A DNA stretch of 64,000 nucleotides, from NCBI GenBank assembly GCA_934229625.1, contig CAKQDU010000007.1, positions 13,095-77,094 on the forward strand, in the 5' to 3' direction. The position numbers were made by a program, and so were the translations under genes. A model generated the notes under the pieces. That model did no database searches and was not told the DNA's origin. It saw nothing but the letters and a program-made list of their open reading frames with translations. This document shows positions 27,060 through 35,068 of the stretch, one piece after another (position 1 is the first letter of the stretch; every line of letters starts with the position of its first letter). This stretch comes from an uncultured Alphaproteobacteria bacterium (GTDB lineage Bacteria; Pseudomonadota; Alphaproteobacteria; RF32; CAG-239).

Positions 27060-27214
27060 CGTAAAGCCTCCTTTAATAAATTACAACTAACCAGTCCAAA
27101 CTCTATACGAGTCGGACTTCTCCCCCATTATTAGTTTACGTTAAACTTTGAAAATATGCAATATTTAAATCAAATTTGCCGTTATTTGTCACAATTATGT
27201 AATATTTAAAATGA
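27060..27214 (-). other. leader region of the large secreted-protein gene
   Basis: About 150 bp between the start codon at 27059 and the next terminator. It holds an imperfect hairpin at about 27091-27115 (AGTCCAAACTC with GAGTCGGACT on the plus strand) and a GTTTA-ACG-TAAAC palindrome near 27136. No U-rich terminator or inverted-repeat element like those of the pilin-like genes was found. Confidence 0.4.
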
Positions 27215-27250
27215 CAAAAAAAGATTCTCCGTTTTTTTAACAGAGAATCT
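27215..27250 (-). terminator. intrinsic terminator after the Cys/His-rich gene
   Basis: AGATTCTC pairs with GAGAATCT; on the minus strand it is followed by T7. It lies about 40 bp after the stop at 27292. Confidence 0.85.
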
Positions 27251-27291
27251 TTAAATATATAAGATATTATATTATTTTACCGCTTTAATAT

Positions 27292-27798
27292 CTACTTCCC
27301 CGAAACAGGCTGCTGAATGATTTCTGGGTGCATATGGTGCATATCTTTGTGATGACGCTTAAATTCTTTTTTCATCTTTTTGTAAGAACCATCTTTTTTA
27401 CAGCCGCATTTTTTATTGCAATTACAGCCATTCATCAATTTTTCAGGATTTTGAGCCTCTCCGGTGTTGATAATGATTACATTGCCGCCCTGAGCGTCAG
27501 AATATGCCGGAAAAGGAAACGCCGGAACAGGCGCCATTTGCACAGGCATCGGGAGAGGTCTGTTCAGCGGACAGCGAAAACCGCATTGCAATAAAGCGTG
27601 GAAACCCATACCGGCTAAAAAGATAACCAAAACACATAAAATTTTGACAATCATTTTCTTGCAGCAGCAACAACCTCCGCAACAGCAAGAACATTCTTTG
27701 CCGTCTTGACAGCCGCAGTCGCAGTTTTTGTCACAGCAGCAGCATTTTTCTTCTTTTACCTCAGCTTTTGAAGCTTCTGTTTTTTCTTTTTTATCCAT
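27292..27798 (-). CDS. Cys/His-rich single-span membrane protein
   Basis: 168 residues. The N-terminal tail (1-48) holds clusters KCCCCDKNCDCGC and CSCCCGGCCCCKK: about 19 cysteines in 30 residues. One membrane helix (about 49-70) follows, then a proline-rich stretch, CNCNKKCGCKK, and a His/Lys-rich end (KRHHKDMHHMH). The positive residues next to the helix make the cysteine-rich end cytoplasmic by the positive-inside rule, which is an inference. Metal binding, as in metallothioneins, is plausible. GGAGG lies before the ATG. I know of no family with this layout. Confidence 0.75.
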   Translation of the reverse strand: MDKKEKTEASKAEVKEEKCCCCDKNCDCGCQDGKECSCCCGGCCCCKKMIVKILCVLVIFLAGMGFHALLQCGFRCPLNRPLPMPVQMAPVPAFPFPAYSDAQGGNVIIINTGEAQNPEKLMNGCNCNKKCGCKKDGSYKKMKKEFKRHHKDMHHMHPEIIQQPVSGK

Positions 27799-28063
27799 AT
27801 TACCCTCCTTTGCGGATTAAAAAGTTATTTTTCTGATTAAAATATAAGATGAGCCGTTATAAATGTAAAGAGTTTGTAAATTTTTTTTGATGTTTTAAAT
27901 TTTTAGCGTAAAAAAACGGCAGGATTATTCCCACCGTTCTTATTTTCAGCCCTTGCGGACTAGAAAATATATTTTGAGTTTTTTGATAACTATAATTATT
28001 TTAATTATCATGCTCTTTTCTCCTCTAAAAAAGAAGAAGAGCTAAACCCTCGCCTATTTAAAC

Positions 28064-28092
28064 TTGACAAACAAGTAAAAAAAGGCTATATT
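28064..28092 (+). promoter_or_regulatory. consensus sigma70 promoter with no gene downstream
   Basis: TTGACA (28064-28069), 17-bp spacer, TATATT (28087-28092). The predicted transcript, from about 28099, has no open reading frame with a ribosome binding site; it contains GGGTTTAACCC (28118-28130) and a strong hairpin AACGTCC...GGACGTT (28144-28171). Confidence 0.6.
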
Positions 28093-28098
28093 TAACTA

Positions 28099-28172
28099 CA
28101 GAGATGAGTTAAAAACAGGGTTTAACCCTTCTTGAAGTTAAAACAACGTCCAGCGTTCCCGCGCCGGACGTT
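28099..28172 (+). ncRNA. possible small RNA
   Basis: Begins about 7 bp after the -10 element and ends with a hairpin whose arms are AACGTCC and GGACGTT. No good U-run follows, so the 3' end is uncertain; a second GGACGTT...AACGTCC pair at about 28213-28251 could extend it. Only promoter and folding support this. Confidence 0.3.
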
Positions 28173-28383
28173 ATTGCTTATATATGATAGCCAATCGCTT
28201 GTCAATATTATACGGACGTTTTTTATCCCTCATTAGGCGTTACAACGTCCTTAAATGCCACTTACCTGAGGCTTATGCCTCGACCAATAAATGATTTTAT
28301 CTAGTACATATCTCACATCTACACACCAGTCATCCCAGACCTTGTACTAGAAACGAAAACTTAGATTTTTTCCAACAACCAAT

Positions 28384-28452
28384 ACTAACTCTCAGAAACT
28401 CGGATAATGAGGCTAATACATATTAACTTTTTTTGCGCTATGTACAATAAAA
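28384..28452. repeat. direct repeat, copy A
   Basis: Shares ACTAACTC, AGAAACTCGGATAATGAGGC, TAATAC and TATTAACTTTTTT with copy B at 28581, in the same order and with only a few differences. Confidence 0.8.
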
Positions 28453-28580
28453 CTCACAGAGGCTCGAATAGCGTGTGTAAATGCAACGGAATTTTTAAGC
28501 GCTGTATACAAAGTATTTTTACACCCCTCACCCGACACTCTGTGTCGACCTCTCCCTCAGGGGGCGAGGTTTTAAATAAC

Positions 28581-28645
28581 ACTAACTCGTAGAAACTCGG
28601 ATAATGAGGCTAATACGTATTAACTTTTTTGCGCCGTGTACAAAA
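28581..28645. repeat. direct repeat, copy B
   Basis: Second copy, 197 bp after copy A. In this copy TAATACGTATTA is a perfect 12-bp palindrome. Confidence 0.8.
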
Positions 28646-28745
28646 CAGTACACAAGCACAAAAAGTTAAAAGTAGTAGACCATTAGACGAGGTTCCCTAT
28701 TACCCACCGTAACCGCGGTAACGACGGATAATACTTAACCCACGG

Positions 28746-30101
28746 CTACAAGGGAATACTGATGAGAACTCTCAAACCTCCCAAATCACTATCTCCTAAA
28801 GTAATGGTTCCGCCGTGCGAAACAACTACGTCTTTGGCAATAGCCAATCCAAGTCCGACACCTCCGGTATCTTTATTACGAGACCCCTCAACCCGATAAA
28901 ATGCCTTAAACACTTCATCGCGTTTTTCAACCGGAATACCCGGACCGTCATCATCAACAGAAAATTCAAGATGCTTGTCATCGCTCTCCAATTTTACGGC
29001 AATGGTCTTGCCATAATGAAAAGCATTTTCAATAACATTTGTAAATGCGCGGCGCAAAGCCTGTTCACGCCCCTGAATGGCGCTGACATCATAATTGGTG
29101 GAATAACGAATCATCGCATTGGAATTTTTGCGGTATTTGTTTATAATGCCAGAAATCATTTCGTTGACATCTACAAAAGACGACTTTTCTCCGCCCTCGC
29201 CGCTCACATATGATAAATAACCATCAAGCATTTTTTCCATTTCATCAATATCTTGCACAAACTCGCGGTTTTCTTTGGAATCCGGCAGCATAGCCATCTG
29301 CAATTTCATGCGTGTAAGAGGGGTGCGCAAATCGTGCGAAACACCTGCCAGCATCTGCGTCTTTTCAGAAATCTGACGCATAATACGCTCTTTCATCTTA
29401 GTAAAAGCCAAACCGGCGCGGCGGACTTCTATAGAGCCAAAAGGCTTAAACTTGGTATTGATACCCTTACCGAAATCTTCGGCTGCTGCGGCAAGCTGAG
29501 AGATTGAACGAACCTGCACTCGCAAAAACAACACAGCCACCACAAACAACAAAAGCGATGTACCTATCATCCATAAAACAAATCCAAAAATAGAACTGCT
29601 GAAAATATTTTTTACAGAAGTATTAAAAACATACAAACCCTGCTCGGTATCAACCAAAATATTGAGGCTGGAACGATGTTTTCCTAAAAATATTTCTGTA
29701 TTCGCCATTGGAAACTGCTGATGTAAAGATTCATTCAAAAAACCGGTAACCAACGGATTTTCCTTTTTATTTTTGCGCCAAACCGAATGTTTGCTTTCAT
29801 TGTCATAATAGCTGACATCCAAACCGTAAATAGCCTTTGCCATTTGCTGAACCCGTGAAAAATCTGAATTTTCATCATGGATTTTCATAACAAACGCCAT
29901 ATTTGCGGTTAAATTATCTGAAAGCTTTTTACCAACCTTAGTCCAGTTGCCATCTAAAAAAGCATAGATTGACACTATCTGCACAACAATAAGCGGAATA
30001 AAAATCAGCAGCATGGTGCGGAAAAACAAACTTCTCGGCAGCAATCTGCGGCGCAAAGCCACCAATAAACTTTCTAATTTTCTCGGAAATTTAACTCGCA
30101 T
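28746..30101 (-). CDS. EnvZ-like sensor histidine kinase
   Basis: 451 residues. Two membrane helices (about 28-48 and 172-193) enclose a sensor domain of about 120 residues; then HAMP (about 194-245), HisKA with the phospho-accepting His256 in GVSHDLRTPLTRMK, and HATPase motifs N (NVIENAFHYG), G1 (DDGPGIP) and G2 (GGVGLGLAI). It matches EnvZ-type osmosensor kinases. It lies 9 bp after the response regulator in one operon with pgsA. The stimulus is not evident. Confidence 0.92.
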   Translation of the reverse strand: MRVKFPRKLESLLVALRRRLLPRSLFFRTMLLIFIPLIVVQIVSIYAFLDGNWTKVGKKLSDNLTANMAFVMKIHDENSDFSRVQQMAKAIYGLDVSYYDNESKHSVWRKNKKENPLVTGFLNESLHQQFPMANTEIFLGKHRSSLNILVDTEQGLYVFNTSVKNIFSSSIFGFVLWMIGTSLLLFVVAVLFLRVQVRSISQLAAAAEDFGKGINTKFKPFGSIEVRRAGLAFTKMKERIMRQISEKTQMLAGVSHDLRTPLTRMKLQMAMLPDSKENREFVQDIDEMEKMLDGYLSYVSGEGGEKSSFVDVNEMISGIINKYRKNSNAMIRYSTNYDVSAIQGREQALRRAFTNVIENAFHYGKTIAVKLESDDKHLEFSVDDDGPGIPVEKRDEVFKAFYRVEGSRNKDTGGVGLGLAIAKDVVVSHGGTITLGDSDLGGLRVLISIPL

Positions 30102-30110
30102 AACTTTCTC

Positions 30111-30800
30111 CTATTCTGTTAACAACATATACCCTTTTCCGCGCACCGTTTGCAGATAACGCGGATTTTTGGAATCAGGCTCAATTTTTTTGCGCAGACG
30201 TGTAATCTGTACATCTATGGAACGAGAATTTTGTCCTGCTCCAAGCAATTCGGCTAAACGCTCACGCGTAAAAATCTGTCCGCTCTTAGAGCCTAAAATA
30301 CTCAAAATAGATTGTTCAACCGGTGTGATATGAACAATTTCACCATTTTCCGCCGCCAATTCTTTTTTATCCAAATCGTACGAAAAAGCTCCGATATTCA
30401 GCAATTGCTTAGACTGTTTGTTATCGGCAGGAACTCGGCGCAAAATATTGTTGATACGCAGCACCAGCTCTTTTGGCTCAAATGGTTTTGGCAGATAGTC
30501 ATCCGCCCCGGCTTCCAAACCGGCAATTCTGTCGGCAGTATTCCCCATAGCTGTCAGAATTATGGCCGGAACGTTATTATCTCGGCGCAGCTTTTGCAAA
30601 AACTCGATACCGCTTTCATTCGGCATCATAACATCAACAATCAGCAGATTAAACTGATATTGCTGTAAAAACATCCGCGCATTTTCGGCATTTTTTGCGC
30701 CGCTCACGGCAAAACCGTTTTCCTGCAAATATCGCTGCAGCAAACTCCGTAGGCGGTTATCGTCATCAACAACCAAAATGTGCGGACAATCTTTTACCAT
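30111..30800 (-). CDS. OmpR-family response regulator
   Basis: About 229 residues from the ATG at 30800, which has GGAG eight bases upstream; a GTG at 30878 would overlap pgsA and add a basic tail. Receiver domain with ILVVDDDNRLRSLL, LLIVDVMMPNESG (phospho-acceptor Asp) and the Lys in LPKPFEPKEL; then a winged-helix DNA-binding domain ending VRGKGYMLL. Partner of the kinase at 28746. Confidence 0.93.
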   Translation of the reverse strand: MVKDCPHILVVDDDNRLRSLLQRYLQENGFAVSGAKNAENARMFLQQYQFNLLIVDVMMPNESGIEFLQKLRRDNNVPAIILTAMGNTADRIAGLEAGADDYLPKPFEPKELVLRINNILRRVPADNKQSKQLLNIGAFSYDLDKKELAAENGEIVHITPVEQSILSILGSKSGQIFTRERLAELLGAGQNSRSIDVQITRLRKKIEPDSKNPRYLQTVRGKGYMLLTE

Positions 30801-30813
30801 CACAGGCTCCGAA

Positions 30814-31560
30814 CTATTTTTCTGCTTTAGTCTTTTTAGACGTTGTTTTCTTTTTAGTCCGAGTTTTTTTACCCTCACTTTTGGCTACGGCTTTTCGGGC
30901 TGTAGTTTTTTTAGCAGCGGAACTGTTTTTTACTTTAGAAACAGCCGGTTCATCTTCTGAGATAACAACTCCCTTTACCTCTTTGATTTTTTTAGCTTCC
31001 TCGGCTTTAACATAATCCAAACTTTTTTGATAATACTGGTAACCGGTTATAAACGTCAGAATTGCGGCAACCCACAGCAAAAACTCACCGCAATAGCTCC
31101 AGCCTATCCATAAGCTTTTAAACAACATCATAGCCAACGCCGTCATCTGAAAAGCCGTTTTCCATTTAGCCAATTTTGTTACAGGCAAACCGACATTGAC
31201 TTCGCGTAAAAATTCGCGCAACCCCGAAACCAAAATTTCGCGGCATAAGATAACAAACGCAGGAATAATAGTGATATTCAAAGAATACATATCAGGCTTT
31301 GCTAAAATAACCACCAGTGCCGTTGCAACTAACAATTTATCGGCAATAGGGTCCAGCAAACGTCCGAAAGAAGATGTTTCGTTCCACGCTCTTGCCAAAT
31401 AACCGTCAAGATAATCTGTTATAGACGCCGCAATAAATAAAATTCCGGCCAGCATTGCCCATGCATATGATGTGAAATAAATAGACATAAAAATGAGCGG
31501 TATAACCACAATTCTGGAAATAGTCAAAATATTAGGTAAATTATACAAGGTATCCCCCAT
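30814..31560 (-). CDS. pgsA: CDP-diacylglycerol-glycerol-3-phosphate 3-phosphatidyltransferase
   Basis: 248 residues. The CDP-alcohol phosphotransferase signature D-x2-DG-x2-AR-x8-G-x3-D-x3-D is complete (DYLDGYLARAW...GRLLDPIADK). Several membrane helices follow. It makes phosphatidylglycerol phosphate in the inner membrane. Unusual: a C-terminal extension of about 60 residues very rich in Lys, Ala and Thr (KKTTARKAVAKSEGKK), absent from typical members of about 185 residues. Confidence 0.93.
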   Translation of the reverse strand: MGDTLYNLPNILTISRIVVIPLIFMSIYFTSYAWAMLAGILFIAASITDYLDGYLARAWNETSSFGRLLDPIADKLLVATALVVILAKPDMYSLNITIIPAFVILCREILVSGLREFLREVNVGLPVTKLAKWKTAFQMTALAMMLFKSLWIGWSYCGEFLLWVAAILTFITGYQYYQKSLDYVKAEEAKKIKEVKGVVISEDEPAVSKVKNSSAAKKTTARKAVAKSEGKKTRTKKKTTSKKTKAEK

Positions 31561-31600
31561 TGAAATAACGTTAAATCAGCTTTAGCATAGAACATTTTTT

Positions 31601-33406
31601 TCAATTATGGAAGTAGTTATATATTTTTTCCGCCGTTTTTTTGCTAATTCCGGTTACTTTCATAATATCCTGCAAACTTGCCTCTTTAATTTGTTCCACC
31701 GAACCAAAAAAATTAAGCAGGTCGCGCTTACGTTTGGCGCCGATGCCATCAATTTCATCAATGCGCGATTTATATATTGATTTTGCACGTTTTTTACGGT
31801 GCGTGCCAATGGCAAAACGATGCGCCTCATCACGCAGATTTTGCAAATAAAAAGCAATCGGCGACTGATACGGCAAAGCAAAACTTTCTCGGCCTAAAAT
31901 ATGATAAAACTCTTTACCGGCATTGCGTTCAGGTCCTTTAGAGATAGCTATAATTGTAATACCGCTCAAATCATAGTCAGCCAGCGCTTCATGCACGGCA
32001 TGCAATTGTCCCAATCCGCCATCCAACAAAATCACATCCGGACGATTTTCCGGCGCCATGTGTTCAAAACGGCGGATTAAAACTTCTTTCATCATGGCAA
32101 AATCGTCATGCGTGTTTTCGGTATATTTTATATTAAAAGTGCGATATGACTTTTTATCAAAACCTTCTGGTGTAGCCACTACCATCGCACCAACGGCAAA
32201 ACTGCCCTGATTATGCGAGTTATCATAAATTTCTATGCGCTGCGGCAAACGCGGCAAATCAAAATATTTTTGCATCTCATAAAGATTAGCTTCAACGGTT
32301 GCCGTCTCGGCCAATTTGCGCTCTATCGCCGCCTTAGCGTTGTCTTTTGCTCTTTCTATTAACTTTGCCTTATTGCCCTTTTGATAATAGTTTATGACAC
32401 ATCCTAAGGCTTTTTCTAAAAATTCGGCATTTTCCAAAGGTTCGGAAATCAATATTTCTTTCGGCGCAGAATGTTCGGCATAAAACGTACTCAAAAACCC
32501 CTCCAATATTTCGTCCTCCGGCATATCCGCCGCATGCTTTGGAAAATATGGAATATTACCGCAATTCTGACCGGCCCGCACAAAAAACACCTGTATACAG
32601 ACCATATTTTTATATTTTACCACAGACACGGCATCTGCCGATTGAATATTGGCGTATTCTACATTTGAGCCACCCTGAATGCTGCTCAAAGCCCTAATTC
32701 TGTCACGCAGAACTATCGCCTGTTCATAGTTCATTTCATCGCTGGCTTTTTGCATTTGTGCCGAAAGTTCATCTTTCAAAGCTGTATCTTTGCCTTCTAA
32801 AAACGCCACAACCTCATTAACTGACTGCCGATATTCTTCTCTGCTGATTCTACCGACACACGGTGCGCTGCAGCGCTTGATTTGATACAGCATACACGGA
32901 CGCTCGCGGTTATTGAAAACACTATCGCGGCACGAGCGCAAACGAAAAGCTTTCTGCACCAAATCCATCACATTATTAACCGCCGAAGCATTGGCAAACG
33001 GACCAAAATATTTACATTTGTCACGGCGCATTCCACGGCTTTTGCGCAACGCCGGAAAATCATCCTGCAGATTTATCATCAGATGCGGAAAAGTTTTATC
33101 ATCTTTCAGCAAGATATTGTATTTAGGCTCCAGCTTTTTGATTAAATCATTTTCCATCAGCAATGCTTTCGCCTCATTTTCCACAATAATAAATTCCATG
33201 CTGTCGACTTCAGACACCATGCGTTTTATATGGTCGGGCAGCTTGTCAAAATGCGTATAGGCAACAATTCTTTTTTTTATACTTTTTGCCTTGCCGACAT
33301 ACAAAACCTTACCGTTTTTATCCAGCATACGATAAACTCCGGGGTTAACCGGAGCAATTTTGACATTGTTTTTTATAACTTCTATACCATGTTTAATATC
33401 TGGCAT
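31601..33406 (-). CDS. uvrC: excinuclease ABC subunit C
   Basis: 601 residues, normal length. N-terminal GIY-YIG nuclease (PGVYRMLDKNGKVLYVGKAK), UVR domain (about 205-240), central RNase-H-like endonuclease domain with RIEIYDNSHNQG and DVILLDGGLGQL, and C-terminal helix-hairpin-helix pair (IDGIGAKRKRDLL, VTGISKKTAEKIY). It makes both incisions in nucleotide excision repair. Its start abuts the recN stop, and pgsA follows. Confidence 0.97.
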   Translation of the reverse strand: MPDIKHGIEVIKNNVKIAPVNPGVYRMLDKNGKVLYVGKAKSIKKRIVAYTHFDKLPDHIKRMVSEVDSMEFIIVENEAKALLMENDLIKKLEPKYNILLKDDKTFPHLMINLQDDFPALRKSRGMRRDKCKYFGPFANASAVNNVMDLVQKAFRLRSCRDSVFNNRERPCMLYQIKRCSAPCVGRISREEYRQSVNEVVAFLEGKDTALKDELSAQMQKASDEMNYEQAIVLRDRIRALSSIQGGSNVEYANIQSADAVSVVKYKNMVCIQVFFVRAGQNCGNIPYFPKHAADMPEDEILEGFLSTFYAEHSAPKEILISEPLENAEFLEKALGCVINYYQKGNKAKLIERAKDNAKAAIERKLAETATVEANLYEMQKYFDLPRLPQRIEIYDNSHNQGSFAVGAMVVATPEGFDKKSYRTFNIKYTENTHDDFAMMKEVLIRRFEHMAPENRPDVILLDGGLGQLHAVHEALADYDLSGITIIAISKGPERNAGKEFYHILGRESFALPYQSPIAFYLQNLRDEAHRFAIGTHRKKRAKSIYKSRIDEIDGIGAKRKRDLLNFFGSVEQIKEASLQDIMKVTGISKKTAEKIYNYFHN

Positions 33407-35068
33407 TTAAGCTCCTATCAAAACCTTTGCCGCCGCTCTCGCCTCGTTGGTAATATGTTCTCCCGAAAGCATGCGCGCCACTTCTTCTGTTTTTTCTGCC
33501 GCGGATAATTCGCGCAAAGAAGTTGTCGTCACATTATCAACCGTTGTTTTTTCCACCTTATAATGATATTTGCTTTGCGCCGCCACTTGCGGAGAGTGTG
33601 TCACCACCAAAACTTGCACTTGTTCGCCGAGCTTTGCCAATTTTTCGCCCACCGCCTGAGCCGTTGCTCCGCCGATACCTGTATCCACCTCGTCAAAAAT
33701 CATCGTTTCGACTTGTGAAGTCTGCGCTAAATTAACCTTCAAAGCCAGCATAAAACGCGCCAGCTCACCGCCGGACGCAATTTTGCTGATTGAACCATAC
33801 GGCGTGTTCGGGTTGGTAGAAACCATAAAGCACACATCATCACGGCCATTCTCGTTCCATTGATTTTCCGGCTTGGTGGAAATTTGTGTCATAAAGCGAG
33901 CTTTTTCCATTTTCAAATCCGGCAGTTCGGCTTGAATTTTTCCATCCAAACGCAACGCCGCCGCCAAGCGGACTTGGCTGACCTCGGTCGCTTTTTTAAC
34001 ATAGTCCTTATAAGCGATTTCTTCAAGTTTGCGCAAATTTTCAATGTCATCTTCGCCACGCTCTAAATTGCGCAAGCTTTCTTCCATTTGCTGCCAAACC
34101 AAAGGCAATTCCTCAACTGTCGTATTATGCTTACGTGCTAAAGCTTTGAGAGCAAACAAACGTTCTTCCACCGCATCAAGTTCATTTTGATTCAAACTTA
34201 TTTCATTAGAAGCATTCTCAATTTCTTCTCCAGCCTCATCGGCATTAACCAATGCGGTATCCAGCAGAGCATAAATATTGTCAAACTTGCCGTTAAGCAG
34301 GGCATTTACACGGGATATAGCAGTCTGAGCCTGACGTATGGCGCTTTGCACGCCCCCTTGATTCATTGCCTTATATGCCGAATCGAGATTTTCTAAAATT
34401 TTTTCGGCATTCATCATTTGCCGGCGCTTTTCCTCAAGTTCTTCCAATTCATTTTTACGCGGCTGCATTTTTTGAAACTCATCAACCCAATGCCGCAGAT
34501 TTTCTTCATCAGCTTTGGCTTGGACTATTTTTTCCTCGGCATTCACACGGTTGTCTTTGGCCTTTTTATACACAGCAAAAGCCGCTTTCATGGCAGTAAT
34601 TTTTTCGGGATAAGCACCGTAATTGTCCAGCACGCTTAAATGCGTTGCCGGATTGAGCAAACCTTGATTGTCAAACTGCCCGTGAATTTCCACCAAATAA
34701 GCACCGATTTCTTTTAAGAGCTTTTGCGTTATCGGCTGGTCGTTAAAAAATATTTTTCCTTTGCCGTCTTGATTCAGCGTGCGTTTAATAATGATTTCAT
34801 GGTCAAAATCCAAATCATATTCAGCGCACAATGCCGCCAATTCGCCTTTTTTATCAGCAATTTCAAAGCTGCCGCAGACAGAGAGTTTATCGCAGCCGCT
34901 GCGAATCATACCGATTTCGGCGCGTTTGCCCAGCAACAACCCTACCGAATCCAGCAAAATAGACTTACCTGCACCGGTTTCTCCGCTTAATACGCTAAAA
35001 CCGTTTTGGAAGTCCAAATCCAATTTATCAATCAAAACCACATTTCTAATTGATAATGATTTCAGCAT
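33407..35068 (-). CDS. recN: DNA repair protein RecN
   Basis: 553 residues. SMC-like: Walker A SGETGAGKS near residue 30, EIHGQFDNQGL, long coiled coils (about 150-370), the ABC signature ASGGELARFMLALK and Walker B MIFDEVDTGIGG. It acts in double-strand break repair. The start codon overlaps the bamD stop (TAATG). The lpxC-bamD-recN order is common in alphaproteobacteria. Confidence 0.97.
   Translation of the reverse strand: MLKSLSIRNVVLIDKLDLDFQNGFSVLSGETGAGKSILLDSVGLLLGKRAEIGMIRSGCDKLSVCGSFEIADKKGELAALCAEYDLDFDHEIIIKRTLNQDGKGKIFFNDQPITQKLLKEIGAYLVEIHGQFDNQGLLNPATHLSVLDNYGAYPEKITAMKAAFAVYKKAKDNRVNAEEKIVQAKADEENLRHWVDEFQKMQPRKNELEELEEKRRQMMNAEKILENLDSAYKAMNQGGVQSAIRQAQTAISRVNALLNGKFDNIYALLDTALVNADEAGEEIENASNEISLNQNELDAVEERLFALKALARKHNTTVEELPLVWQQMEESLRNLERGEDDIENLRKLEEIAYKDYVKKATEVSQVRLAAALRLDGKIQAELPDLKMEKARFMTQISTKPENQWNENGRDDVCFMVSTNPNTPYGSISKIASGGELARFMLALKVNLAQTSQVETMIFDEVDTGIGGATAQAVGEKLAKLGEQVQVLVVTHSPQVAAQSKYHYKVEKTTVDNVTTTSLRELSAAEKTEEVARMLSGEHITNEARAAAKVLIGA

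Larger units (their letters stand above)
27799..28745. other. repeat-rich intergenic region without genes
   Basis: About 950 bp with no credible coding sequence. It holds a consensus promoter (28064-28092) reading into several hairpins, two related 65-69 bp direct repeats (28384, 28581), a palindromic block at about 28525-28573 (CACCCCTCACCCGACA and a matching GGGGGCGAGG), a GAGGCTTATGCCTC hairpin near 28269, and a GGTTCCCT...AAGGGAA pair near 28690-28757. It looks like an accumulation of small repeats, possibly with one RNA gene. Confidence 0.6.

Noticed and set aside
28407..28592. 61-codon open frame in the repeat-rich gap
   Set aside because: It crosses a palindromic repeat, has no ribosome binding site and encodes no recognisable protein.
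27860..28745. CRISPR array
   Set aside because: Repeats are two copies only, long and of unequal spacing; no cas genes in the window.
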